A DNA stretch of 64,000 nucleotides from Xiphias gladius (lineage: Eukaryota; Chordata; Actinopteri; Istiophoriformes; Xiphiidae). The DNA lies in NCBI RefSeq assembly GCF_016859285.1, contig NC_053404.1, forward strand, positions 15,825,105 to 15,889,104, written 5' to 3'. The notes beneath the pieces were generated by a model, which saw only the letters and a program-made list of their open reading frames with translations, was not told the DNA's origin and made no database searches. Below, one piece after another: positions 31,480 through 43,100 of the stretch; position 1 is the stretch's first letter; each line of letters begins with the position of its first letter. The translations under genes were made by a program, and so were the position numbers.

Positions 31480-32179
31480 GAGCGGGTCTTAACCAATCAC
31501 ATTAGTAGTCTATTATATGGACAGAGCAAAAAACCAATCACGAGAGGGCAATGATAACTAGTGGGCGTTTACATAAATCAAGAATATATAGGTGAAAAGG
31601 GGCAGGGCTCCACAGCACAGTAGATTCCGTTGTTTTGAACAGAGTAGGTGCGTCGTTGAGGTGACCGACGATTTGCAGATAACGAAACACTTTTTGATAT
31701 ATTATCAGGCTCGGGAGCTCGTTAGTTGCTACTTTTCTGATCGGGTCGCTTAGAAAAAGGCGGCTTGATCTAGCTAATACAAATTGCTTTGTAAAATTAG
31801 GTTAAAAGGGATGCCGCTGCAGACAGAATCAGACAGACGCAAACAGTCTCTGGATTTAATCTCATCACATTTGATCGGGAAGAGCAGCTTTTCTATGAAT
31901 TTAAAAGGCCTCAGAATAATTCCTTCTCGACCGAGTGCTTTTGTAAAATGCTTAAGCTCGAGTGCAAATTAATTGCCCAGCTGTGAAGTGAAGACAGGAT
32001 TGTAAATAGTCAGCAAGCTAACCGCTAACTTGGCTAACGGTAGCTGGTCCACGATAAAGAGGGGTTTGTTAATCCTTTGCGTCGCCGAGTGACCTGTTAG
32101 GTTAAGAAGACCAGTGTCTACAGTCCGTGGATAGACTTTTGAACCTGATCTTTTCCGTCTCTGCTGAAAATACTGCTCG
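31480..32179 (+). promoter_or_regulatory. maf1 promoter and untranslated first exon
   Basis: Two CCAAT boxes (aaccaatcac near 31,491 and 31,532) precede a TATA-like agaatatatagg near 31,582. A probable transcribed exon follows and ends at the donor tgctcg|gtaagt (32,179). The next exon acceptor at 33,269 carries the maf1 start codon, so this exon is 5'UTR. Confidence 0.6.
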
Positions 32180-32400
32180 GTAAGTAAATTGTGGTATAAT
32201 ATCGACGAACTGAACCAGGAAGACGATTTGTCAACTTGAATTGCACAGGGTGGGGGAGGGGCGGTGGTGTACAGAAAGAGGAAATTGTGTTTGTATCTAA
32301 AATGTGCCCTCAGGGGGGCGCTGTAACCCCGTCGTGCTAATTATTTATATATTGGCGGTTAATATCATTAATATAATTTTATTTACCGAGTTTATAAGCA

Positions 32401-33104
32401 GTGGTGGAGGAACCGTTCTGATCCTTTACTTAAGTAGAAGTCCTGCGTTGAAAATATTACTTTGTAAGTATCGAAAGTAAAAGTACTTCATGCAAGAAAA
32501 ATGGCTACTGTGACTGTTATACTTTTTGTTTCATCATTTGTATAAAAGCAGCATTTTTTGTCGAGATTGGTTAGGGTGGATGTAATTTTAACTCTTTTAT
32601 GTAGGACTGCAACTAATGGTTGTTTTCAGTATGGATTAATCTGCTGGTTATTTTCTCGATAAATCGATTGATTGATTTGTTTGTAAAAAAAAATATGTAA
32701 ATAGAAAACGAAAAATACCCATCACCGTTACACAGCCCAAAGTAACACCTTAACGATGCTAGTTTTTCCCAACCTATAGACTAGACCTCAAAATTATTAA
32801 AAATAAATTGAGATAACTACAAAGTAAAGCAATATCCTCACATTTGAGAAGCTGGTAACAAGGAAATGTTTGGCATTTTTACTTAGAAAACGATTAAAAT
32901 GATTACGAAAGTGTTTTTTTCAATTTTTTCCGTCACTAGCCCAATCATTTCAGCGTAACTTGTATATACTTCCTATTTTAAAAATTCTCCTCATATGTTT
33001 TGGATGCCAAAATCGTAATTAGCGTGAAAATAAAAATACTCAAGTAAAGTACAAGTACCCCACGTCTGTACTTGGGTAAATATAATTAGTTACATTCCAC
33101 CAGT
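32401..33104 (-). mobile_element. 'agtggtggaaagtaac' MITE, reverse orientation, with a nested repeat
   Basis: The left edge (cagtggtggaggaaccg) and right edge (cattccaccagtg) are inverted. The flanking arms carry the aagtacttaagta-type motifs of the family. The middle, 32,606-32,950, is a different element of the 'ctgcaactaacgattattt' family (gactgcaactaatggttgtt, tctcgataaatcgattgatt). That element therefore inserted into an older MITE. It lies in maf1 intron 1. Confidence 0.6.
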
Positions 33105-33275
33105 GTTTTATTAGTTTGTCATAACACCTAACTGTTTGGTACCATTAAAGTTGTTCTCCCTCTTAGTTAGACAGTATGGAATCACTATAAGGGGAGTAAA
33201 AGTAGGCTCATTCTCCTAATGTGACTGTTAATTATCGTTGTCTCTATGTTGCTCTTTTTTGTTTTTCAGACAGCA

Positions 33276-36200
33276 ATGAAACTGTTGGAAAACTCCAGCT
33301 TTGAAGCTCTCAGCTCCCGGCTGTGTGTTGAAACAGGAGAGTCTCGCATCCTTGGCAGGTAAGGGGTCATATAGTCTAAATTTGTATTGCAATATGAACA
33401 GCTGTACACACCATAGTAATAGTTAATATCTTAGTTGATCGTTAACCTTTCCATCAAAAATGCCAAATACTTATGTGTTCCAGTTTCTCAAGTGTAAGGA
33501 CTTTCTGTTCATCATTGTCTTACAGTAAATTAAATATCTTTTACAACTGTTGGTCAGAAAAAAAGGAATTTGAAAACATCAACTAGGGCTCAAGGAAATG
33601 TTTTTTTTGTGTGTGTGTGACATGTGTAGAACAAACAATCAATCAACCAAGAAAATAAACAGCAGATTCATAGATAATGAAAATAGTCATTAGAAACATC
33701 CCTACAGGAAATAAAGGGGGGTCTTTGAAGTCTTTTTGGAGCTTTTACTTTCCAAAGGTATGCTGTACTTGGATGCTGCACAATCTTCACCTTTAGTTCT
33801 TGTGTATTTGTACATTTGGGTAATGCATGCTCAAATCACCTCTTGAGGTGCGTTTGTGCCGACAGCTTTACTGCTTCTATTTCAGTAGTGCAGACTTAGT
33901 GGCTCAATGGGAGCATCAGCACAACAGTGAGACCTTGGACTCACTTGTGTTTGCATCAAAATAAGAACCATTGGAGTGGTGAGCAACCCCTGACTTTGCT
34001 GGAGTTTTGCTGGTATGAAGTCATGAAACAAGGACAGAGAGTATGAGATGTGTGGCTGGTTTAGAGATCACAGACTCATAAACAGCGGTAGTACACAAGT
34101 ACCTGCATGTTACGCAATATCATGATAACAGACTGCTAAACTAAAAAGCATACTTTCGGGGCCTGTGCTGAAAGTTAATAACTGACAGTTCATGATTTTG
34201 TCCCAACAAACTGTAAAACACTATGTAAGGTTATTTGAGGTCTTCAGCAGGGCTTGTAGTTCCAGTGAACAGTGTGGTTACATAAAGGGCAGTAGGTTGT
34301 GGAGTTATGCAGCCCAGTCTGAGTGCAAGGTCTGGAGTGTGGGTGGTGAAACTGAGCTTCTGTACTGTTGTGACCAAGAGTGACACACATCACGGTGTCC
34401 TCTCTTACCCCTCTGTGGATATTTTGAAGTGTGTTGTTGGAGCTTATGTATATGCACACATAAACAGATATAACAATGCTACATAATAGCTGAGTGCTGC
34501 AGGAGCTGGCAAGGCTGCTGGTGTTTAGGCTGCTTAGTGGATTAGTGAGGAGGCCCGTCATAGCAGCAGGACTTGCAAGCTGCAGGCTTTAAGTAAAGTT
34601 GTACCGTCCAGAAGGTTCATGTTATTTTCTACAGATGAAATTTTGAATTAACCACACATAAAAATTAAATGAAACAACAAAAAACAGTGATAATCAACTT
34701 TATACTGCACTTAAGAAAAGTAACACAGAATACATAAAACTAAATGAAACAATACAGCTGGTGCTCTTTGTAGAGGTCATTTGTTTGGTGCAAAAAAGCA
34801 GTACATAAATAGTTAATACACTAATAAGTAAAGGCATTCAAAAAAAAATTAATATGTAAGAAAGTGTTAGCAGTTAAAGGGCAGTTAGAGTTGAGTACAG
34901 ATGATGACAGTTGTGTTGTAGCTATTTTTAATCATATTTCAGTGTTCATAATCTTCACTCAGCTCCGGTGTCTGTCCTGTCATGGGTGTTTTGTCAGCGA
35001 GTCAGCTGTTTTGTAGATGGAAAACCAGGGCAGTTATTTCCACCGTGGTTTCCTCCGCCACCCCGTGTACCTATAATTAGACTGGCAAGGGCAGAGAGGG
35101 TCTTAGTGGTCAGTCTATCTAAAGTTGCACAACCTTTGCTCTTGCATAACTTCTGGAAGGGTTGGTGGGTGGGGGCAAGATAAACAACTGCACACCAGTG
35201 TGCTCCCCATGCATATCTGTACACAGAGCTGTTTTGACCCAGAAGCATGAACGAGCACGCAGCAAATTTTTGCAAATTTTAGCAGTCAGATGTTTGTGCA
35301 GATATGGTTCCCATTGGAAAGACATGGGCTATTTTGTCAAACAATGTTATGGGTTATAGAGATCTTGCAGTAAAGTTCAGGTTTAAAATTTAAAAACTCA
35401 GCTGGACTCTACCATTATGTTTATAACCAAGCATTTCATTTAACACATGAATATGTATCACTAAAAAAATGCTACATCATTTCTACCCCACAGGATTGAG
35501 AGCTACTCCTGCAAGATGGCAGGAGATGATAAACATATGTTCAAGCAGTTCTGCCAGGAGGGGGAGCCACACATCCTGGAGGCTCTTTCTCCCCCTCAGT
35601 CCACCAGCGCCACCAGCCCTTCACAGTGAGTACTGCAGTCTACAGCAAATCAAAACTGTGGAGGATGGAAACATAGTGCAAGTGTTTTTTACATCTGAGA
35701 AGAATATTGGCACTAAGACTTAAATCTGTATTTTTGAAAAGGTCAAAGGAGATGATGGACATATACGACTATTTATGGTAGTTTTGTTAAATTTCCCTCT
35801 GGGTCCTTTTGTCCAGACTGGGGAAGAGCAGCGAGGATGGGGAAAACCCCCTGAGTGATAAGTGTTGCAGGAAGACTCTTTTCTACCTCATCACCACGCT
35901 CAATGAGTCCTTCAGACCAGATTATGACTTCAGTGCGGCACGGGCCCACGAATTCAGCCGAGAACCGAGTCTCAACTGGGTCAGTATGCTGCTCTACAGC
36001 TGACTCTGACTTCGCTGTGAAGCAGAGTGTACATTTTCCATATCAGATTAACGTAGAAATAAGGAAAAACGAGCTATGTCAAGTAACGATTTGAATGGGA
36101 TTTCTCTGCAGGTGGCTAATGCAGTAAACAGCAGCTTGTTCTCAGCTGTTGGAGAGGAGTTCAACTCTCTGGGGCCGGAGCTGTGGAGCGCCATTGACCA

Positions 36201-37122
36201 GGAAATTACCCTGCAGAGCTGTGACATTTACAGGTAGGAGTGTGTCCGTACAAATACATGCATTTGTGTAATGTTATATAGCAGATAATTAATGCTACTA
36301 AAAATCATTTTGGGGTACAGTATAGCCTTTTTACATTTATGTCTATAAATTTGTTCGTAGCTACAACCCTGATCTGGACTCCGACCCTTTTGGTGAAGAG
36401 GGGAGCCTCTGGTCCTTCAACTACTTCTTCTACAACAAGAAGCTCAAGAGGATTGTATTTTTCACATGTCGCTCTGTCAGGTCAGCAGCCGCAACACTCA
36501 ATCCCTTTAGTTCACAGATTCTGCATCTGGGATATTTTGTTTTTAAAGATCAGCAAACGGCACAACACTAAACAATTTCTTTTTTACACTTAACTAGTAG
36601 TTTTATTTCTTCTATCTTATGTTACTGGAGTAGGTTTTATCTTTTTATTGTAATGAGTTTATAATTTGAGGCACTCTGTAACTTGGGTTTTGAAAAGTGC
36701 TTCATAGATGAGTCACCAAAAGATGTCAGAAAGGAGTGGACCAACAAATGTGATTCTTGTTAGGAGTTGCACACACGTCTGATCATGTAAAAATGTTTCA
36801 TATCTGCAGTGTCCTGAGTGGCTATGGACGAGATTGTCTCGACAATGAGCTGGACATGGAGCTGGAGGATGAGGAGGAGATGGATGGCTTCACCGAGGAC
36901 AGGTTAGACTGATTATCACAAATTGTCTTCCCTTGATTTGCTTAATTACAGTGATATAACTGCATGTTATTTCTTATTGGTGTATATAGAAAGGATGCAG
37001 GTGATTTCCTGTGATGTTCTTCTTCTGTCGTAATCCACATTTCCCACAGGTTATAATACAAGAATGTCTCATTTATAATGTCCTTTTCTTCTCTCAGATG
37101 CCCCAGGGCTCTGTGCGTTTGA
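33276..37122 (+). CDS. maf1: MAF1, negative regulator of RNA polymerase III
   Basis: Seven coding exons: 33,276-33,358; 35,494-35,625; 35,817-35,979; 36,112-36,233; 36,361-36,480; 36,810-36,902; 37,098-37,122. They total 245 residues (human 256). MAF1 is a nutrient- and stress-responsive repressor that binds Pol III and blocks TFIIIB access. It is held off by mTORC1 phosphorylation. Conserved segments are [16 protein letters not shown] (A box start), [52 protein letters not shown] (B box), [20 protein letters not shown] (C box), an acidic stretch [11 protein letters not shown], and the end [10 protein letters not shown]. The start is preceded by an acceptor seven bases upstream and matches the family N-terminus. 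The Ser/Pro-rich linker between the A and B boxes is present. maf1 is convergent with arl5b. Confidence 0.96.
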
Positions 37123-38290
37123 ATTTTCCTAGAAGACACGCCTCAGCCAAAGAATATCTAGGCTTTCCCTCCTCCCTTTTTTCATCCCATCCGACGTTTT
37201 TGTTTTCAGGATGTTGCTGCCTCATCCGAAGCCATGTTCACACTCTAGACAAATGCATGAAGCCTTATCTTCTGCTGGCAGTGAACTGTATACCGTGAGG
37301 TGGTGGACATTTTGTAAAGACCTCCACGGTAACTTTAAGCTCCTTCATTCTCTAGTATGGTTTTTGACCCAAAGCTCCAGGCCGAAGCAGAGCCCACACC
37401 CACACACACCCACACCCACACATACACACACACACACACACACAGCTTCTATACACATCACATTTCTAAAGAGACCACTTCATGGACTTTTGAGAAGGAG
37501 GAGGTCTTATTATGGATGTGTGGCCAAAAAAGACTGCAAGCTAGTTGAGTTTGTCGCAAGTGATGTCAAAGAGGAGTCCAAATAACACCAGCACCAATGA
37601 AAACTGACACAGATAAAAGTTTATAATATTCCAACCTGGGACGGGGCTGGGTCCTTTTTAAGTCCAGTTAAGACTGAGTGACCAGCTGAAAACAAATCTG
37701 TTCATTGTTTGCTACTTTTGTGTGTTGCTTTTTACGTGTAACAGTGACGTTACTGTGAAAACTTTTTTTAGCACTGAGTTTGACATCTAAAAAAGCTGCA
37801 TTTGTAACTGTTTTATTGAATCTTATTATTGCGAACGCTTGTCTGTCCTTGTCAGACAGGAGGGCACAACCAAGGAAACTTATTGGCATCTGGGTTGCAG
37901 CTTGGAAAACATATCAGTTTTTATCAGATGTTAACTATTACCCAGTTCCATGTTCCATGTTTATGTCGTTTAGATCCAGTATTTCTTCATTGTCTCCCTA
38001 ACCTATTCCTGGTTAACCCTCATTTCTAAATGTCTTTCCAGTGTTTTCTTTCTGCTCATTACCTCAATGCAAAAGGCGTCATTGAAAAGTGAATGTATAG
38101 TACAATTTAGAGGAAAAAACAAAATCTTAACAGAAAAATGGCTGATATGTTCAGCATTATTTTTTAGAAATTGAGAAGCTCCTCTTTACGTTCCTTAAAA
38201 GTGGTTAGGAGTTCTGTGTCTTTTCTTGACTGCTTTGTGCTTTGATAGGCCGATGTATTGCAGATGTGAATAAACTGGTGTTCAAACCTG
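37123..38290 (+). other. maf1 3'UTR with AATAAA at 38,269
   Basis: About 1.15 kb of non-coding sequence follows the maf1 stop, including a CA-rich microsatellite (37,392-37,444). AATAAA at 38,269-38,274 is a good poly(A) signal, followed by a T/G-rich stretch. Confidence 0.7.
37392..37444. repeat. (CA)n microsatellite in maf1 3'UTR
   Basis: CA/CCA-rich simple repeat of about 53 bp, slightly interrupted. Confidence 0.9.
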
Positions 38291-38364
38291 ATTAGCCTGG
38301 TTTTTGTCTTTGAAAACAGTCAAATAATCACAACTACCTTGTTTGAAGAAAACTACTCAGGCTC

Positions 38365-40137
38365 CAAGTTCAAAACAAACTTTTATTGAAAACAAAACTG
38401 AAGTACAGTATATGACCCAGACTATACACCACCACACTGACAGTATAAGATCAGTTCCCTTGCTTTCAAGGTAAATATTTTGTAAACCTTGATGCTGCAA
38501 AGTCTGGGGGCTGCACAATTCACCTACTCGTTAGTGTAAAAATACCTTATCCCACAGCCATGGATAATGTTTTGGAGACCCAGACATTCCCAGACCAAGA
38601 TCTTTACTAGTTCTTCACCGTTTTGATTGAGACATAATGAAACTCCTGCACCTCTTCCCTTTTAGCCACTATGGAACTTAGTTTCAAAGTGACATGTGCA
38701 TAGATCTGTTAGCAAGTTCCAGGAATTCTTATACCGCATCAAAGAGGGAAACGTGGGTAAAAGTCATGAGTAAGCTGTCAGATTCATACACGCATAGTCC
38801 TGCACACACTCACAACAGCTTAGTTAAGGCTGAGGATCAAGTAACTATACGGTGGCCAAAATATTGATTTAAGACCTTCTTAATGCTACCAAAACCACTG
38901 AAAACTAGCCCAAGTGGTTAAAGTGTAACAATTCCAATAAATGTGTGGCACCTATTCGATGGCGGCTTATTCTGATCCCTTTACTTAAAAAGTACAAAAC
39001 ATTTTAAAGAGGAATACGAGCCAAAATGGCAGCGTAAAATTGTGTTTGTATTAGGATGCAGTGGGTCAGTCATACACTTGTGGAGCACCAATGATCTTCT
39101 GTTAATACAAAACAGGTCTAGATGCTAACCTGCAATGAGCAAAAAAAACAGTCTATAAAAGCAAAAATAAAATTAAATAAAAAATAATGCATCGCTGACA
39201 TAAGTGTTCATATTTAAAATACTTATTAAAACAGAGCCTGGTACTTGCATTTGAAATACTGTTTCAGCCATTTTATGTTTTGCTAATTTAAACAGTTGAA
39301 GTGATTTCCATTTGTTCCCAGGGTTAGATCGAGGAACTTTTCATGCTGACACTTTGAATCTAGTCAATTTGGCTTAATCACATACAAGTACAGGCTCAAA
39401 GTTGATTTTAAAAAAAAAAGGGAGATTTCGTACCTCACCACAGTTCAATACGGCACCAATAAGTTATAGTTTGAGAATAACCACCAACAGTGTAGCTTAT
39501 GAAACTGAAATTACATGTAACAGATATTGAGGGGAAAAAAAACAAAAAAAAAAACTGTAAAACCCCCAATGAGCTCTGTGCAAAACTTGGTGCCACTATC
39601 ACCATCAAAACTGGTTCTACAATACTGATTGTAATCCCTTTGTTTGTCCTGTTAAATTTTACCTGAACATGAACAAACTTGTATAGAGGCAAAAAAAGAA
39701 AAAAAAAAAAGAGCTGCATTAAGTTTTCCCAAGCTGGGCATCGACGTGACATTTATGGCATACTCTGAAATGATATGGTGTAATGTAACGTGATATGTAT
39801 GTAGCGTAAATAATCAGTGTCCAGTGCAGTCCAGCTTCGTATCCGGACAACCTCTGAAATGAAATAACGATGGTCTCCTTTACTGTAAAAATGACTTCTT
39901 GTTCCATAACCAGGCCAGTTAATAAGTTCTGGCCATGTATTTTCATCGACTGGGAGAAGTATCAGCTCCACTGCAACAATTAAATGTGTCATTGCTCCCG
40001 TACTGTGCCGTCTGCAGGGGTGAAAGTCCAACTTTGTCATTTAAAAAAAAAAAAAAAAAAAAAGTAACAATAAGCCAGCTGTATTGCCACCATGTGGGTG
40101 GTGCAGGTAGTCAGACCATCGATGGCTGAGGGAGGGG
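38365..40137 (-). other. arl5b 3'UTR
   Basis: Minus-strand sequence downstream of the arl5b stop. AATAAA on that strand is at 38,387-38,382 and marks the likely 3' end. That leaves only about 75 bp to the maf1 3' end on the opposite strand. Confidence 0.55.
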
Positions 40138-43100
40138 CTATCTGAGTCCAGCTCTGGAGGTCATCCACTCAAGACCTTGGCATAAACTGGAAAAACAAGA
40201 TGAAGACGTCAGTGGGGGGGGAAATGTGCTTATGTCAGACATACTTTAAATAGGTTTCAGTGACTTCCTTTGTTGTCTTAATATACTTGATACAAAGCGG
40301 TTTGTCCCCCTGATGCTCACGTCAACTGTGGGTCAATAGTAGTGATGGGCTGATGAAGCCTTCTGAAGCTGTGAGGCTTTGGTTTTGTTTGTGCTGAAAA
40401 AAGATCTGAAGCTCTGGGGCTTTAAACTCAGCGGGCACAGTGACATCTGGTGGTTTGAAACACTCTCAACAGCCCTTCAAGACTAGGTCCAAGGCAAATC
40501 AACACCTCGTTGATTTCATCATTAAAGTTTCCAATGTGTGCAATGAAAGTCCGAGAAGCCAACATGTTATGTATTAAAACGATAATACTCTTGTACAGAA
40601 GGGCTGCAGTGAATGCACATAATACTGCGCAAAATTCTACAGTAAAATTAATACAGAGTTTCTGCAGGATTCACTTGTTACATTTAAAACTTTTAAGACC
40701 TTTTAAATACCAAATAGAACGATTTATTGCAGATGTGAATCAACTGGTGTTCGAACCTGATTAGACCGGTTTTTGTCTTTTAAGACCTTTTAAATACCAC
40801 ATAGAACGCAATTTATTATGGATTTCACAATCATATGTCAAAGCATGAAAGTATGATGGAAAACCAGTATGAATGTTGTGGCCAAGATTTTTTCAATATT
40901 ACATCAAATTTTTTCTATTCTTCCCTGCAGTACAGAAACATCATTTCTAATGGTATAACCAATTAAATGAATGCAACCTAGACCAAGATTTCAAAACCTG
41001 CAGATACCCCATATTGAAATATTACTTTTTATTAGCTTATTACGTGGTATCAAGTAGAAATATTCCCATACTTATGATTATGTGTCTCTATTTTACAAGG
41101 CCCTATCTCTCCTTTATTCTCCTCTCTTCTTATCTATGGACATATCACCTGAGCACTTTGTTTACAAAACTGTGGTATTCGTCATTTGACACAAACAACA
41201 TGTTGGAACAGTGCCTTTCACAGCGGAGAAACAAGTTACGTTGCTTAAATATACTATATACACTACTATATACTAGAAAACAATTCAAGTTTGCACAAAA
41301 CAGAGCTACTTATTAAACTGCTGCCACACATGGCCCTGTGAGAAAATCTGTATCGTTTATCAATAATCTTTTGTTTTCTTTTACTATCACTCTCAATGTA
41401 ATTTTCCTTGTGCATACACTGCTGTCTGACATAGTTTGTAAAATATCAACAGATGTGTCTTACCCCTCTCCTGTAAGTGCACAGCAGGACTGTATGTGCC
41501 AGGGGTGGTCTTTGATGGAGCTCAGGGTGAGGTATTTGGAGATCTCTGCTGCAGACATACAGTCCTTCATATCCTGCTTGTTGGCAAATATCAACACAGC
41601 TGCTTTGCGTAGGTCCTGGGGGAGAAAGAGGGAGAGGGCAGAGAACAATGAAACCGTAACCCTGCTCTCTTCATCTCTTCTCAAACAATGTAGCTGAGTG
41701 GACGGGGCTAACTGTGGCGGAAAAAGAAAAAAAAATCCATCCCTCACATCACATGTCAACATTGTACTGAAACAACCACTGCTGCTGCGATGTTGAAATA
41801 ACAATGTAGAAGACTGAATAAGATTTAAGGTCAGGATGCAAGCGATTTATTTAGCTTTATTTTAACTTTTTAGTTTTTTTTTTTCCTTTCTCTGTTGTCG
41901 GTTTCTGCTTGTGGTATCCATTACTCTGTTTCTTTTATGAATGTGTGTGTGGACATGTGGCTATGTGTAAAAGATTTTTTTCATTATCAATTAATCTGCC
42001 AGTTATCTTCTAGATTAATAGATTTTATCTTTTTTTTTTTTTTAAATAAAATGTCAAAAAGTTGTGAAAAATGCTTATCAGGATGTCCTAGAGCCCAAGT
42101 TGATGTCTTCAGTTTGTTTTTTTCTGATCCAACCAACATACCCAAACCTTATGATACTCAATTTGCCATCAAATATGACAAAGAAAAGGATATGACAACA
42201 TGTGGTAAGCGGAAACCAGGTACTGTTTGGTATTTTTGCTTGACAAATGACTGAAAATAAATATGAAAAAATGACAACTAAAAACTGTTGAAGATTAAAT
42301 TACTGTCAGTCAACTAATGTCTGCAGCAAGAAAATCATTTGTAAAAAAATTGTCCATCAAGATATCCCAGAAGCCAAGCCAACATTTTCAAATGGCTTGT
42401 TTCGACTGGCCAAAATATTCAGTTTACGATCGCATAAAACACAGAAATGCAGCAAATCCTCACAACTGAGAAGCGGGAACTAGGAAATGCTAGGTATTTT
42501 TCGTGAAAAATGACAAACAACTATTCAATTATCAAAATAACTGCCTGTTAATTTATTAATCCTTTCACCTCTTGTTGAAACATAATGGTGCTCTTTGGCA
42601 GAGTCTTGTGTGAATGGATGTGGCCATACTGACATGTGACATGTTGTGTGGTATGAATGGTCAAATATAGTTTAAACCCTTGCTGAAGATCCCATGTCAT
42701 GTACAGGGTTTGTGTATGAAACAGGTACGAATGAGTAGAATCATTTGCCTGTGAAACTGGAGTAAAGAATGTGTCTGGCAGATGTTGCATCAGGAAAGTT
42801 AAATTCAAATGGTTCTGTAGAGAGCTTTCTTTAAGATGTCCCACACATCTGCCTCCGCCATGACTCTCGTTCTTCCTCTCCCGCTCCTTTCTCCAAAGCA
42901 CTGCGGAGGCTGACCTCAGCTTTGCTTTTCAGACAGGCCCCTTTGTGAAAGGGTGACCTCTGACTTGGGCGGCCCCTGCTGCCGTCTGTGCTCTGAACAA
43001 ACACACCAGCTGCCACGCTCAGGAAGAAAACGTCTGCTGGACAATACCTCAGTTCCCCTCATTTAGTAGGAAGCAGTAAAGTTTGTTTTTCTCACCTCTG

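Noticed and set aside
41895-42254. 119-codon + strand frame as a gene
   Set aside because: It lies within 'ctgcaactaacgattattt' repeat copies and has no protein-like conservation.
42831-43016. Minus-strand frame with [11 protein letters not shown] as the missing arl5b exon
   Set aside because: Only a loose resemblance to the VVVDSTDRER region. The rest of the frame does not match, and no splice sites flank the right segment.
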